From contig OY754970.1 of NCBI GenBank assembly GCA_963576475.1, positions 31,774,619-31,838,618 on the forward strand: DNA of 64,000 nucleotides, given 5' to 3'. Position numbers and translations under genes: made by a program. Shown piece after piece: positions 1 to 12,797 of the stretch. The DNA is from Molanna angustata (taxonomy: Eukaryota; Arthropoda; Insecta; Trichoptera; Molannidae). The notes below the pieces were generated by a model. That model had not been told where the DNA came from. It saw only the letters and a list, made by a program, of their open reading frames with translations, and did not search any database. Within the stretch, counting starts at the first letter, position 1. Each line of letters opens with the position of its first letter.

Positions 1-1715
1 TTTTTCTTCCACCCTAACAACAGAATCATAAGTATGTGCCGAGGGTTTTATGCAGTTCATTTAACGCAGATTACAACACTCACACGATAGATGGATACAA
101 CACATTCCATGTCATGGGAGGGATGTATACTATTGGCCCAGCTTCTGTAGTTCCTACATATGCCACCATTTCCAGAAACAAAGATACAAGCTGCAGACGT
201 CTTTAGAAGATTTGGTCATTTGAATTTTGAGACGAAACAGGTTTGTGATGGACTGAAGGAAATCAAGATGAAAGACCTGTCAAGAGAATTTCAAACATCA
301 CCGAGCACCTATCCCTCAGCAGTTGAAGTTCTGTGGCTGTACAGCAAACACATGGAATTCGGCATTATTCCTGGATGGAGTGGATTTATGGAGCAAGCGA
401 CAAAGGACCTCCTCTTCGAAAAAACGTATACTGCTTGCCTTGCTTTCATCAACTCTCCTCCCTCTGATTATGACACAATCTACACCGCGATGCTGGAATC
501 TGTTGAGAAGTGTCGTGCAAAAGGTCAGACGTGATGCTTCATAACATTCGACCGACCCCTGTACTTAAAGGCAAGGTTCATTGCAGCTAACAGCAACTAA
601 CCCAGGCTGAAATATGTGGTGCCTCAACTAGGCGGATTTCACCTACTTATGTGTTACTTAGGGTCAGTCTGTTACTCAATGGATGGCAGTGGATGGATGG
701 ATTTGGTTAACACCTGCTATTCGATGAATTCAATCGAAAAAATGATGACAGGGCACGCCTATATTACAGAGCAGTCAGAGCCCACATTTTAGCTCACACT
801 GCACTGATGAAAATTGTTATGAAAACGATAACTCTCTCCCCAGACTTAGAATCAAATTTAGCTAAAGTGTTATATGATTTTGATATATCCCTGATCTAGA
901 GCGATGTAAAGAAATCAGAAAGAAGGTCTTTAATCAACTGGAACAGCTAAAAATACGTGGTCCTACCGCCAAGCTCTGGGTCCAGTATATCGAAATGGTC
1001 AACCTTGTTAAACTATTCATTCTGGCTGAGAGGACAGGAAATTGAGAGTTGCACCTGGAAGCAGTCTGGAGAATGCTGCCGTATTTTCATGCCTCATGAC
1101 ACTCCCGTTACTCAAAATGCGCTCACTTGTATCTCCAGGATATGATAAACTCGAAAGTAACAATGTTTCCCGATTTATATTACAAGTTTACATCTAAAGG
1201 TTTTTTACGGTATGACGGATCGCTAACAAAAAATGGTCAGAGATGTGGACTGATATAGTCATTGAGCAGTTTTAAATGAGGAGCCTGAAGGTGCAAGGAG
1301 GCCAGATTAATGGACGTGGGGTACAAGAAAGTATTCAAACCAGATGGACCATGTCATTTACATGTTTGTGAGTAAATAGAAAACTACTGTGGTGTTTCAT
1401 TTGAGACTTCTCATTAACATCATGGCCTATCAAGTGCAAGCTCTATTCGGGATGATAAGGATTTTGCCAAGATGTATGCGTGGTTGCAAGAACACTCTCC
1501 ATTCCCAGAAAGCCTTAAATTATTTTCTCTGGGTACAGGCATTCTTGGTGATGAGAGGGTAAATTTTCATGAGGCGTGGGAGAAAGGCATGAGGGCCATG
1601 AGGGGCATCGAAAGATTTGTTAAAAATGTCAAATTCCAAAGGAGTGACCGAGTTCAACCTTTTGCCATAATGATCAAAGATTTGTGATCAAAGTAGGCAA
1701 CAACATTGTACCCAC
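1..1715 (+). pseudogene. Broken copy of an uncharacterised repeat-associated invertebrate gene
   Basis: Recognisable protein blocks run 5' to 3' but sit in different frames and are broken by stops. They are GYNTFHVMGGMYT near 93-131, a 124-residue open stretch at 160-534, VQYIEMVNLVKLFILAERTG near 980-1039 followed by a TGA, SEMWTDIVIEQ near 1237-1269 followed by a stop, and 1472-1687 with FSLGTGILGDERVNF and RSDRVQPFA. A frameshift at about 1680 restores IKVGNNIVPT. The block order resembles a family of uncharacterised proteins that I recall as high-copy in many invertebrate genomes. I know no assigned function and would not call it a transposase. It continues off the left edge of the window. 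At least four frame changes or stops make it non-functional. The assignment rests on remembered family sequence, so the family call is moderate and the pseudogene status firmer. Confidence 0.55.
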
Positions 1716-3293
1716 GTTAAAAAAGTTCAGCGGAAAGGTGCCGAATGGTGCTAATGGCGCGGAAAGAATGTAAAATAAAATAATATGTACTTATTATAAA
1801 AAACAACAGTTTGTTTATAAGGGATAAATAACAACTAAATAATAAGTATATTTTTTGTAATAAATTTGAGATTGATTTTATTATAATTTTTACTAATTAT
1901 ATACATTTCTAAAATTTGGTGTCACACCTTAAGAATTTCGCGGCACACAAAAATGCCGCGGCACGGTGGTTGAAAATCAATCGGTTAGTCTTCCAAAGAA
2001 AATGTTTATTATGAGAAATGTACTGTTAAACAAATGATATAATGTAATAAATTATTACAACAGTCAAGTATTACAGCAAGGGCGATTTCCGCGAAAACGG
2101 TGAATTTCACTAGATATGGAAATATGGCCCCTTTTGGGTGGACTCTAGCGACGAAACGGTTAGTCTGACAAAAAAAACTTTTTCACAAGAAATATAGTAA
2201 ATTTTGTCTTCTTTAATTCTGTCTTGTACAATTTGTCGAAAAAATGCATAATTTTTGCGATATAGGCCGAAAACCGAAAAAAGTGCCAAAATTTCGTGAA
2301 AAAGTGCCCAAAAAACAAAGTTCCGGGCAAAATTTTTGCCCGCAAACTTCAAATTCGTGTTCAGCGACCCAAAAAACATAAAGTATGAGAAAATAAAAAC
2401 TATAGCAAAATTTGCTTCTGAAAATCCTAATATGCCTGGCCTAACTCCTTTATACGCCGAAACGGTTGTCAAGTGTCTTGTAAATTATATTTGACGGTTG
2501 TCATAAAATACAAAAACCTAGAAGACTATATGCATGCATAGATATAATAAGGTGCTCCAACACAGAGTTGAGAATTTGCATCACAAGTGCTATAACTGCG
2601 TGGGATTCCAACCACAATACAATATTTTGCATCAAGAATTAATATAAGAGATAACGAGGCCAATAAATGTTCTGAAGTATACAGGGCCGGCCTTAAAAAG
2701 CATAAAAAGAATGGAGCGGCAAATCCAGGCAACACTTTTCCATGAGATAATGACCATACCGAGCGCATAGGACCGCCTCTTTGACTGCCAATCCAACCTC
2801 TGCACAAGAATTATTTTGAAACTGAAAGTTACGACGGTCAAATGTGAAAAGACTTTCGTAAACTTGTCCTCTACATGAACGCAGCTTCTTCAGTTAGCGA
2901 GTTGAATGAATACGGCTGAGGACGAGCGGAGGTGAATCGAAAGTTGGAGAAAGAGGTCAAGGCTCGATTAGGATTGTAGCGCCATTTGAGATAGAGAGAG
3001 AGAAAGAATCGGCTCATGCTGAAAGCTTCCTGGGAACAAATGTCAAGCTCGAGCTATTCGACACAGGTACGCGACGAAAGGTAAGTAGAGTAGGTATTTG
3101 GGTAATGTTCTACGAGGCGAAAGCTATAGGCTACGCCGAGGAATAGGAAGATGTCAGATGACCTGGCTCCGCAACATTCGTGAGTAGACTAGCATTATCC
3201 TATCTTGTATCATAAACCAATGTAGGTGAAGTGTATATGGGATTAATTAATTAAAAAATATTTTTTTATTCTTGGATATATTCGTCCTTTTCC
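1716..3293. other. No gene recognised; old repeat debris
   Basis: This stretch is A/T-rich with no credible coding frame. Around 1915-1975 there are short GCGGCAC repeats that look like the edge of an old element. Near 3115-3180 the plus strand weakly resembles a LINE tail (RLRRGIGRCQMTWLRNIRE), too degraded to call. Open stretches on the minus strand at 2110-2841 have no recognisable motif. Confidence 0.4.
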
Positions 3294-3690
3294 TCATGAC
3301 TGAGGATAGCGGCTGCAGTCCGTCGCCATACGTATGGCCCGCCTCCATGCCAATCTGTTTTGGGCTGAACGCAGAGCACCAGTCACCGAAGACCCCATTG
3401 TGAACTTAACCAAATCGCTCCATCTGGTCGGTGAGCGACCACGAGATCTCCGTCCTTCCACGCTGCCCATCACAACAAGCTTGTCGAGGCAGTCTGGTTC
3501 CCTTCTGGCAATGTGTCCAAAGAATTGAAGGATATGTCTGTAACATATCGTCGACAGACGATCCTCGATTTTCAGCTCGTCTAGAATTGACACATTCGTT
3601 CTTCTGGCTGTCCATTGGATGCGCAACATACGCCTCCAGCACCACATTTCGAAAGCATCGATCATCTTTCGCTGTGACTCCCTAAGTGTC
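3294..3690 (-). pseudogene. LINE reverse-transcriptase C-terminal tail (truncated)
   Basis: The minus-strand frame at 3294-3665 reads AFEMWCWRRMLRI, TARRTNVSILDEL, LQFFGHIARRE and GRRSRGRSPTRWSDLV. This is the arrangement seen downstream of the reverse-transcriptase domain in many insect RTE/craft-like LINEs: a W/R-rich helix, then FGHIARR, then RGRSPTRW. The catalytic palm motifs are absent, so this is a 5'-truncated dead copy. The first Met is internal to the ancestral protein. The exact LINE clade is inferred. Confidence 0.8.
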
Positions 3691-3699
3691 CATTATTCT

Positions 3700-4345
3700 T
3701 GGATGCTGCACTTCAAATCATGATTTACTTATATGTGTACATATTTATATAGTAAAAATCTGCTATTGGAGCATTAAAACTATTGATGCTGATTCTGACT
3801 GTTTGTATGTGTATTCCTTGTTGGTGTATCATTTTTTAAATAAATAAATATGGTTGGACAGCAAAAAGACGTTCATAATCGCAAAGGGAACGCCATAATC
3901 AGATCTCCCTCCATCTTCCCTAGGGTCGACACTGGGCATACAATGCAATGGTTAGACAACAATACAATACACATGCACATACATTCACTTCTTAACTCTC
4001 CTGTGATTGGCATATTATGCTCTTGATTGTTCACTCGATATTATTTATATCGTCAGTATATTATACGAGGTGTGTAGGTTGGGTTTCTGTCGCGTGTTTA
4101 TTGTTTTGCTGTGTAGTCCAATAAACAACAGATATAATTTATTTGTATCGAGCGTTTTCCCTTATTTATTAAATACACTGCTCTGCTCATTCCTTGTTAC
4201 TTGCTGACAATCTCGAGTTTAAATTTGTGACAGTTGATAGCAACGCTACCGTCGCGTTGTCGACAAATAAATATAAACGCTAACGTTTGGCCTTTTAAAC
4301 AGTACATACAAATTCAAAATGAATTCGAAAGCTCGTATCTGATGA
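3700..4345. other. No feature recognised
   Basis: This is A/T-rich sequence with no coding signal, repeat structure or tRNA-like motif that I could support. Confidence 0.4.
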
Positions 4346-4880
4346 AATTGAAATGGATTAAAACATGGAACTCAGAATGGATTGAAATACGAATTTGGGA
4401 CTGTAAAATAAGTATGTGGAAATTAGAAACGATTGGTGCTGGAATCTAATGAAATGGATAAAATAGATGGAATGGATTCAAAACTTGGGACATAGAATGG
4501 TTTAAAATACGAATTTCGAACGTTAAAATATAAGGAAATAAGTGATGATTTTTACTGGAATCTGGTGAAGTATGAAATGGATTCAAAAGTAAGCATAGGA
4601 ATGGATTCAAAACTTAGAACACATAATGGTTTTAAATACGAAATTCGAACGTTAAAATATGATGAAGTTAGTGATGATTTATACTGGAATCTAAATTATG
4701 AAATGGATTCAAAATTAGAACATTTTTAAAATACAAATTTCGAACATAAAATATGAGAATGTAAGTGATGATTGGTGCTGGAATCCAATGAAGCATGAAA
4801 TGGATAAAATAGGTGGAATTGCAATGGATACAAAAATTTGAACTCAGAATGAATTAAAATACGAATTCTAAATAGTTTCT
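4346..4880. repeat. Degenerate tandem array, period about 130-150 bp
   Basis: Variants of AATGGATTCAAAACTT, AAATACGAATTTCGAACG, AAGTGATGATT and TGCTGGAATC recur four to five times in the same order. Unit length varies through indels. No useful open frame is shared between the units. Confidence 0.65.
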
Positions 4881-5112
4881 AAAACAAAGTTCTGATAATT
4901 TTATTTTCTTAATATAATAAAATTAGAATGCAGAATCGAAGGCCATCATAAATTATGGATGGATTCATAGGCTAGAAACGATATTTTAGAGGATTTTGAA
5001 AAAAATCCTATTCAAACCACATACGTGCTTTCATATTTACTATCACGTCGCTTCCATTTTTCCAGTAGACATATAACAGAATACCACACTCTTCTCTCAT
5101 GATACAACAAGA
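4881..5112. other. No feature recognised
   Basis: A/T-rich spacer between the degenerate tandem array and the inverted SINE. Nothing supported. Confidence 0.4.
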
Positions 5113-5330
5113 TTCATTTATTTATTTGTTTGTATTAATTCTCGACTAACAGGTACAGTGTCAAATATTTATTTAATACGTACCCAATAACGAATTGCCA
5201 CATTCTGGAAACTGGCATTTTTTATCGTCTCACAGATCCGCAGACTGAAAACGCAATTGAAAACAGCGGGAATCTAACCCGGGATCTTTGTCTCAGTAGT
5301 AAGATATCTCACTGAGTCACGAAAGTCGAC
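5113..5330 (-). mobile_element. SINE-A, tRNA-derived, minus-strand copy
   Basis: Read on the minus strand, this copy matches 15046-15272 along its whole length. It has a tRNA-like head with the B-box relative GGGTTAGATTCCCG, then TTTTCAGTCTG, ATCTGTGAGAC, AATGTGGCAA and ATTAAATAAATATTTGACA, and ends in an AAATAAATA-type tail. The A box is more decayed than in the plus copy. It is not a tRNA gene, because the head is imperfect and fused to the SINE body. Confidence 0.85.
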
Positions 5331-7074
5331 AACTTCCATACTTTTCCACATAATGTAGTTCAGACCTATCAAATTCCCAACTTTTCAAATACTATTTATT
5401 TATTATGATCTTCGTGGTTCACCTAATTTCACTTCGTCAGACTTTCAAAATTCATTCTTTCTGGGTAAATTCAACGTATGCCTTTTTAGGTCCAAAATAT
5501 CTTCAGTTGTAAACTTCGATTACACTTCGATTGTGTATCATTCTTCGATTTTGCAAACTAAAAATTAAACTATATAATAATTCGTTACTTTGTATGTTGA
5601 TATTATCTTAAGAGTAACTAACAGAAACAAATTATTCAATTATTGTATTGATTTAATTTACTTTATCTAAATTATTGTAGAACCATTGCGTTATACAAAA
5701 TATGTAGGCGATATTACGCAGCTGTTAATTACATTTAAATAATTAATCAATATTAATTTAAATAAAATAGGTTGAGATAAACTAGGGTAAAATTGTACAT
5801 AAAACAGTAAAAGTTTGCAAATGTATTGATAAAATGACATTTAATTTGAACATATTTTAATACGAATTGGATTGGTCGGCTTTGACATTTATAAAATAGT
5901 GGACATGATATTAAAATTACCTCAATAGCTCAATTTAGTCAGTGACATGATTTCTGAGTTTTTTTCTTGTCTAATCGCACTTTTTGCGATTCAACGTGTG
6001 ACAACTGTAAATCCATCGAAAGTTAAACTCAATCCCAGATATCAAAACATTTCATGCTAATTGAGTTGCAAAAACTGACCATGGGAATTTTTTTTGTTTC
6101 AAATTGTGAGACAAGAAAGAAATAAAATAAAAAGTAAGACAAGAATATTTAAAAAAATAATGTGAATGAAATAAAACAGGAATATAAATGTACTTTAAAA
6201 AATGTTTAAACACTTGAAATTGAAAGAATTGATTAAATTATGCCATCCTACCAGCTTGTTGGTAATACGTATAAATACCATATTAATATTTTAAAATCGT
6301 TTATTTTTCAGGTTTATGTCATTGACAACAGTCGAGCAATAATTCAATGCTAAATAGGTACATTATAGAACAGCAAATCGTTAACGCATCAAAATTATAA
6401 AGATATTTGTATTTATGCTTGATAATAATCCGCCATGACACATTCAATTCCCATAACGTCTTAATTTGAATTATGTAAATCAGATATTATAGCTACTGCC
6501 TACTGATACTAATCATTCATATACAAGTTAAATTAAATATGTTGACAAGTTGAATAAAAGTCATCCCACATGCACTTAGCGTATTCGTATTGCAATGAGA
6601 TTTGATATAGAATATAAAAAGACACCTTTTGTACAGTAAAACAGTTTTAAATATTGAGAAACATATAGTATCAAACAGTACAGCACATAATAGATCGAAT
6701 TTAAAATGAAAAGACGAACCTTCTATCAATGTTACATTCCACTGTAGGTATTCATTTTTACCGTTTCCTTCCTATCCATGTTACTATACAAATATAAAGT
6801 ATCAAGTATCACCATTCAGTAATTATTATTTTCATTTTAAAGTTTTTTTTATGTTTTCTTGTAATCCTCTGCGCAATTTATCATTACGTGCTTTGGAAAG
6901 TAGATGGATGATTCCGTTATTTACGGAGTCAAAGTCGGTATACAAATGTTGAAAATAGTCTACAACGCATAACACTCTCCAACAATTTAGTCATCTAAGG
7001 TACGACTGCGAAAAATACTCAGAAAAATATTCGTTTGGAGAATACGACATTAATAATTCGAGTTTGGAGAATAC
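5331..7074. other. No gene recognised
   Basis: Long A/T-rich sequence. A small perfect hairpin (AATCGCA / TGCGATT) lies at about 5972-5994. No coding frame, SINE or tandem array was seen. Confidence 0.4.
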
Positions 7075-7310
7075 GACACAGCGACAAAATCTACAGTATA
7101 TATAACGAGTCCAACATTATAAGAGTTATAAAGATAGGGAGGCTGCGATGGGCAGGGCACGTGGAAAGAACGGACTAAGAAAGAGGATCATGCACACAAA
7201 GCCCCAAGGTAGACGCAAATTTAATAGACCCTTGGCTAGATGGCATGCAGCGGGATGTTGAGGCTGTTCGTGTAAGGGACTGTATGAACGCGTACCACAT
7301 TACGCTGAGT
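7075..7310 (+). pseudogene. LINE C-terminal fragment
   Basis: The plus strand reads HSDKIYSIYNESNIIRVIKIG then RLRWAGHVERTD, followed after a frame change by RKRIMHTKPQGRRKFNRPLARW. RLRWAGHVxRM is the standard C-terminal signature of many insect LINEs and recurs at 25073-25402. A stop and a frameshift follow the signature. No reverse-transcriptase domain is present. Confidence 0.75.
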
Positions 7311-7796
7311 GTTACAAACTCTTTTCCCAACATGTCAAATCATGTCAATCCTATCGTGTCATATCAGGATTCTCCGTCGTTCATAGTCCATTTACTGAAC
7401 CGCAGTTAAAGTTGTGATAAAAAGATAAATATAGGTACTGACACTATAAAGATAAGCAAAAACATCTGCGTAATAAAGATTGGTTTTATCTTAAATACAC
7501 GACGTGCCAATCAAATGATTAATAACAAGTGCAACAACAGCTAATGTTAATAATGACAAATCGAAATTCCATTTCCTTCTACAGAACAAAATCATTTAAT
7601 TTGACGTCATTCTAGAAATGTGTACAATTATAATTACATAATATTCTGTAATTGCATTATTATCTTTACATGTGAGCAATAAACGAGTACCTATTTAGGA
7701 ATAATTCAATAAGAATAAAATTGATTGTCTTTTATAATTGAGGTAAACAATAAGGAAACATTCTAACAAGTGCAATCAAACATGTTTATTTATATG
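7311..7796. other. No feature recognised
   Basis: A/T-rich sequence with no supported coding frame or repeat. Confidence 0.4.
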
Positions 7797-8065
7797 TATA
7801 AAGAAAATCTGGCCTATGTTATTGTTTAATTATAAGAAAATCTGGCCTATGTTATTGTTTAATTATAAGAAAATCTGGCCTATGTTATTGTTTAATTATA
7901 AGAAAATCTGGCCTATGTTATTGTTTAATTATAAGAAAATCTGGCCTATGTTATTTTTTAATTATAAGAAAATCTGGCCTATGTTATTGTTTAATTAGAA
8001 GAAAATCTGGCCTATGTTATTGTTTAATTATAAGAAAATCTGGCCTATGTTATTGTTTAATTATA
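7797..8065. repeat. 33-bp minisatellite, about 8 copies
   Basis: The unit is AAGAAAATCTGGCCTATGTT plus ATTGTTTAATTAT. Copies are nearly identical; single changes include ATTTTTTAAT in one unit and TTAGAAG in another. Because 33 is a multiple of three, the array reads as a repeating MLLFNYKKIWP peptide, which I treat as a by-product rather than a gene. Confidence 0.95.
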
Positions 8066-8629
8066 ATAATATGAATTTAATCAAATCACTTAAATCGAAT
8101 ATTTTTAAGTTGCGTATGCAGACATCTGTGCGAGGGCATTGTCACCTTATGTATAAGGACTGCTGCAACTATTTCTCAGTAGATGGCGTTACAAAAAAAT
8201 CTTCGTTACTTGGCGATGGCGATGGTATTTTTCAGCTTATTTTCAAACGATCAGTTTCTCATTAGTAAAATATGTATATAGAACTTGCATTCATAAAGGA
8301 AGTCAATAAGAAGGCTTGATTGGTGTACGTTGCACAAGATCACGTAAACCAGCCGACGACAGGTCGTAATCCCTGTAGGTGCCTTGAGTTCCTGGTTCTC
8401 TTATAATATTCCAACTTCGTCTCTATTGTTATGGTAAATATATTGTCATCGAATCACTAAGGTAAAATTTTAATTTAACTACCTAATTAATTTGAATAAA
8501 TTTAATTGTTAAAGCTTTAGTTTAGTGTTTTAAACTAATGTTTCAATCCACAAGGGCGAATATCAATAAAAATAGAAGCCTTATTTGGGTTTTTAAATTT
8601 GTGATTATATTTATAAAATGAATTACTAG
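8066..8629. other. No feature recognised
   Basis: A/T-rich sequence. A slightly GC-richer patch at 8300-8400 is not assignable. Confidence 0.4.
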
Positions 8630-9110
8630 TGCTTTAAAAAAATACACTTAAGGCCCTTGTATATCCTGGGTATACGGAAGTACACAAAAATGCACACTAA
8701 ATAACCTTCTAATGTATGAAACAGGAAAAAATATTGCATATCACCTAATATGTGAGATACAACATTTTTTCGTGATGAAAAGATAAAATTTAGAGTTTTT
8801 TTAAATAGCAAGAGTATTAATTAAAAATTTACTATTATAAAAAAATCAGCCGGTAGATTTTCATATTCTCTTTCGATTGAAGAAAAAATCTACTTAATAG
8901 GCCTTATAGTTTTTTTAGTTACTTACAATATAAAATAAACTGATTTTACAAAAAAAATATTAAACAAATTCAAATATCAAGAAACTCATGCAATAGAATA
9001 AAGATGTACATACAAACTGTTCCTTATTTAAAAGACGTATCTTTTGTGGGTATTGTGGAAATTGATTTCAAAATATACTATATAGCCTACTATAGCCTCT
9101 TAAATCAATA
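8630..9110 (-). mobile_element. Interspersed element E, minus-strand copy
   Basis: The reverse complement aligns in order with 35370-35830. Shared blocks include GTAGGCTATATAGTA, GATACGTCTTT, TCGAAAGAG, ATATGAAAATCTAC, CACGAAAAAAT and ACAAGGGCCTTA. Divergence is substantial, so this is an old copy. No coding capacity, inverted termini or tRNA head was seen, so the class is unknown. Confidence 0.7.
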
Positions 9111-10175
9111 ATTTTCAATAACTTTATTCAAACCAAAACAAAGAAAATTTTATTGCATTTTTTTATATTCTGACGAATGATAAAATAAAATAATCCTCCA
9201 AATTAGCACAAGCATCAACGCCACCTATCTCTATCGCGTGGTACCATTTTTCTCTATCGCGTGGGTGAAGCCCCATCTTCTTTTCTAATGATCCTCGAAT
9301 AGGTCATTTATGAAGGTACCAAAAGATGACTCCTAGCGCCAAAAACGTCTTTATTGATTTGCTATCCTTAAAATATACATTTTAGACATAAAATCTGATG
9401 TATTTCATAAATCTGATGGATTTACTATAAATTATTCAAAAGGCAATAAATATATAATATACTTGTTATAATAAAGCAACAATATGTCCGTTTGACTTAT
9501 GAATACACTCAACAAGAACATCGTAATAAAAAGAAAGTAAATTAAACAAAAGTAACATATGTGACGATGGAAAGATAAATAAAAATGAAACACACAAGAC
9601 GATTAATCTTGTATCACAATGGATGTATTTGCATACAAAGGATAAGACACTGCAAAAGGAGGGACTGATAGATGTTGTATTATGTATACCTACATTAACA
9701 ACTACAGTACATTATATGATATGTACCTAGTTCCTATCAGCCTCCGTGCATAATGTATTCTAACTATCTACATATGTATATGTTATTGAAACTATAGACA
9801 TTGTTCTAATATTTATAAATATCATTTTATTTGTCGAAATAACAATGTAATTGTAGGTACACGTATTTCATTTAAACAATAGATAATCATTGACACAGGC
9901 AATAAACAAAATTATCATTTATTATTATAAATAAATTATATGAAGAAGAATGCAGGATAAAAAAAAAGATATTTGTAACAGATTAAGTAAAGTTTATACT
10001 GACTTAAAATTGAAAGCAAGAGTCTCACAAGAACGAGTACCTAAATAAAAAAAAATAAAATTAATGACACCCTTTCAAATATACATTAAAATAAAATCGA
10101 TTGTAAAATTCCAATATAGACCAACATATATTATAACCCCTGAATATTATGCAACATGTATAGAAGTGACTATTT
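9111..10175. other. No gene recognised
   Basis: A/T-rich sequence. CTCTATCGCGTGG occurs twice at 9229-9264 as a short direct repeat. No other structure is supported. Confidence 0.4.
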
Positions 10176-10862
10176 TCAGAAATATAACATACATACATAT
10201 ATACCATCACGCATGTCCCTTACGGGGTAGGCAGAGAGAACCGAACGCCATATCTTTCTATCCTGACACACATTCATCGCCTCGTCAACATTCATGCATC
10301 GTCTCATACATGTTCGTCTATTGTACATGCTTCTAACATTTCCGTCTTTCAGAATATCGTTCACATGGTCGTGCCATCCCTTTCTTGGGCGGCCCCGGCC
10401 TCTCAATCCATTCCTATCCGCATTGTATATTTTCTTCGTCAGGCGTTCCTCATTCATTCTACCCATGTGGCCAAACCATCTCAGTGGGTTCACTTTCATT
10501 CTATTAATGATATCTTTCTTCATCTTACATTCTTTCCTTATGTTCTCATTTCTTACCCTGTCATATATCGTTCTATTGCAGATTCTTCTTAGCGATCTCA
10601 TTTCAACAGCATTTATTCTGCTTTCGTGCGACTTCTGCCATGTCCAGGTTTCACTTGCATACGTCAATGTTGGCACTAAGATAGCGTTATGAATGGCAAC
10701 TTTGGCAGCCTTTGATATGTTGCGATCATTCATAACTGGTCTCAGTGCTCCATTCACTATGTTTCCTGCCATAACTCTTCTTTCGATATCCTTATCAGGT
10801 CGTCCATTCCGTTGAAACATGCTTCCCAGATATACATATTCGTCGACTCATCGTTCAGAAAT
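10176..10862 (-). pseudogene. LINE reverse-transcriptase C-terminal region, longest intact piece
   Basis: The minus strand is open for 214 residues and homology extends further upstream in the same frame (EYVYLGSMFQRNGR). Motifs in order are YLGSMF, DIERRV, AAKVAIHNAILVPTLTYASETW, a basic helix, RWFGHMGRM, RGRGRPRKGWHDHV and a short C-terminus. This is the thumb and post-RT part of an RTE-like LINE; YASETW and the FGHMGR helix are typical. The palm is absent, so it is 5'-truncated. The 3' end, with CGTAAGGGACATGCGTGA on the minus strand, lies near 10185-10220. Confidence 0.85.
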
Positions 10863-11020
10863 ATAAAATTGTTCAATTTTCTCATAATATCAAATGAATC
10901 AAGCTCGAAACGGGAATTCACAAATTCTGAATGTTTTAAAGCTCTAACTGGTAGGGAAGTAAGTAAAAAATCAATTGCAAAATTCCATGGCAGTACAGAC
11001 AGGTGAAGTAAATGAAAAGT
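10858..11020 (+). repeat. Dispersed repeat D, copy 1
   Basis: This segment and 12798-12950 share AAATTGTTCAATTTT, ATATCAAAT, AATCAAG, CTAACTGGT, GGGAA and AATTGCAAAATTCCA in the same order and orientation. Copy 1 holds an extra piece containing GGGAATTCACAAATTCTG. No coding frame or SINE head is evident. Confidence 0.65.
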
Positions 11021-11159
11021 TGTAAAAATAGATTTAATCTGTGATTAAATCATCATAATATGATGTTCTTTGTTAAACTCAAGTCTGCTTGAATTGTAGC
11101 TCCGCTTTTACATACTTTAACCGCAATATTCTAATTTAATCATTTTTGTATCATAAGGA

Positions 11160-11260
11160 CTTTTTTAGCATATTAAACGAACAAGTTCGAATCCTGCCTC
11201 GACCGATTTCGTTCACCTTTAGCACAAGCATTTATTTGCTTATTTTAGAGATTTATTTTC
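11160..11260 (+). mobile_element. SINE-C 5'-truncated fragment
   Basis: It begins inside the tRNA-like B-box region (AAGTTCGAATCCTGCCTCG) and continues with ACCGATTTCGTTCACC and AGCACAAGCATTTATTTG, as in the fuller copy at 13716-13906. Confidence 0.75.
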
Positions 11261-11689
11261 ATAGAAAAATGAGATTTTTTGAAAATAAATGGAATGTATT
11301 TCTAATACTTAAAATCATACATTCAAAGGCCAAATATATAGTGATGCGAGAAGCAATATCATAAAAAACAGTAGTAAGAACAATCCTAATCATAACAATT
11401 ATGTCGAAGAACTCCGATATTTTTTTATGGCTAGGAATGTACGTCTGGATCAATCAAAAATACCAAAAAAAGAATACTAAAAAACTTTACTGAACACTAT
11501 GAATTAAAAAAATATTGCTTCCTTTGTATGACGAATGACACTGTAGTAGATAGATAAATATAAACAAACTAGATGCACATTTTCAGTTCATATGACTTCA
11601 AAAATTACTGCAAACACTACTTATCAGGCGAGCTTAAGAGCCTTGTTATAAAAATATAACAGGCAAAGTAACATCTCACTTAGTTTAGT
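11261..11689. other. No feature recognised
   Basis: A/T-rich spacer with no supported structure. Confidence 0.35.
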
Positions 11690-11830
11690 AATGAGCTTCA
11701 CCAACCTTTCTGAATGTAGTGCCTGTTTAGATGAAACGAGACTGAAGTATGTATGTATACACGCATTTGAGGTGCTTCCTTTTACAGGGTAATGCACACA
11801 CGCACACATGTCGTTGTTTACCGTGAAGAT
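11690..11830 (+). repeat. Dispersed repeat G, copy 1
   Basis: Shares TTCTGAATGT, a G/A-rich segment, GTATACACGCAT and the GCACACACGCACAC block in the same order as 43197-43370 and, more loosely, 50070-50225. No coding capacity was seen. Confidence 0.5.
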
Positions 11831-12797
11831 ATGAATGAATGAAAATTATTAACGCCTTCTACGAATAAAATTTAAGTATACTCATCCAGCGACTAATCTT
11901 TTTCTTACATAAACTATACCTACAGTGTATATCTCATCTAAATTACTACGACTCCATAATATACTGAAGCCATGCGGATATTTTTAATATTTAGAATAAA
12001 GTTATTACTTTTTTATGATTTCTGGGTAGTGGTAAGAAATTATTTTCTCGATAGATAGTAATGAATGTAATAAGGAAACTATTAAAAATATATATTATAT
12101 TGAAAAATTGCAAAATAAACAGGTGCAGTATAATAAAATATTAAAGTATCGTAGGATAAGGCGTATAATAAAATTTTAAATACGCCCACATGAGTAGTAA
12201 AATTTATAAAAATAACTATTTACTATTTTCTTGTTAATTAATTTGCGCGTTTCAAAATAATTACCTCGTTTTGAAGCTGTCATTTTGATATGACCAAAAC
12301 ACAACTATAATTATAATTTACGGAGTATTTGTCCCTCTCTATTTTTTTAAATATAAATGAATTGGTGTTTTGACTACAGTTACAAACAAAATTTTGAGGG
12401 AAATATAATAATAATATTGAAGTTTTTAAATGTGTAATTTTTTTCGCTTAACAGAAACAAATCGAAAGGTGACACTGACATTACTATTATCGAATAAAAC
12501 AATGATGAATTTCGACACTTTTATTGAATTCGTCGGAAGCTATTTTGTCTTAAAAAGACAATATCAAGATTTTCATGTGTTAATATCCTATAAAGATGAA
12601 ATCGTTATGGAGAAACCAATTAATATTTAGAATATAATCTTAACTTTTAACTTTTAGTAATTTTAATGGAATTCTACCAATTAAAAAGTGAATCAAATAA
12701 AAATTGAGGACATCGTTTTCAAATTTATCTTCGCGCAAAAAAATTCTTAAAAATACTCCTGGTTTTATGAAATAAGTATAGCATTAATGTTTACTTT
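11831..12797. other. No gene recognised
   Basis: A/T-rich. A 66-codon open frame at 12430-12630 shows no family signature and is not called. Confidence 0.35.

Noticed and set aside
2110..2472. 120-codon minus-strand gene
   Set aside because: F/K-rich low-complexity composition and no motif; adjoining sequence looks like old repeats.
7816..8265. Open frame repeating MLLFNYKKIWP
   Set aside because: The 33-bp unit is a multiple of three, so any stop-free unit gives this; there is no other coding evidence.
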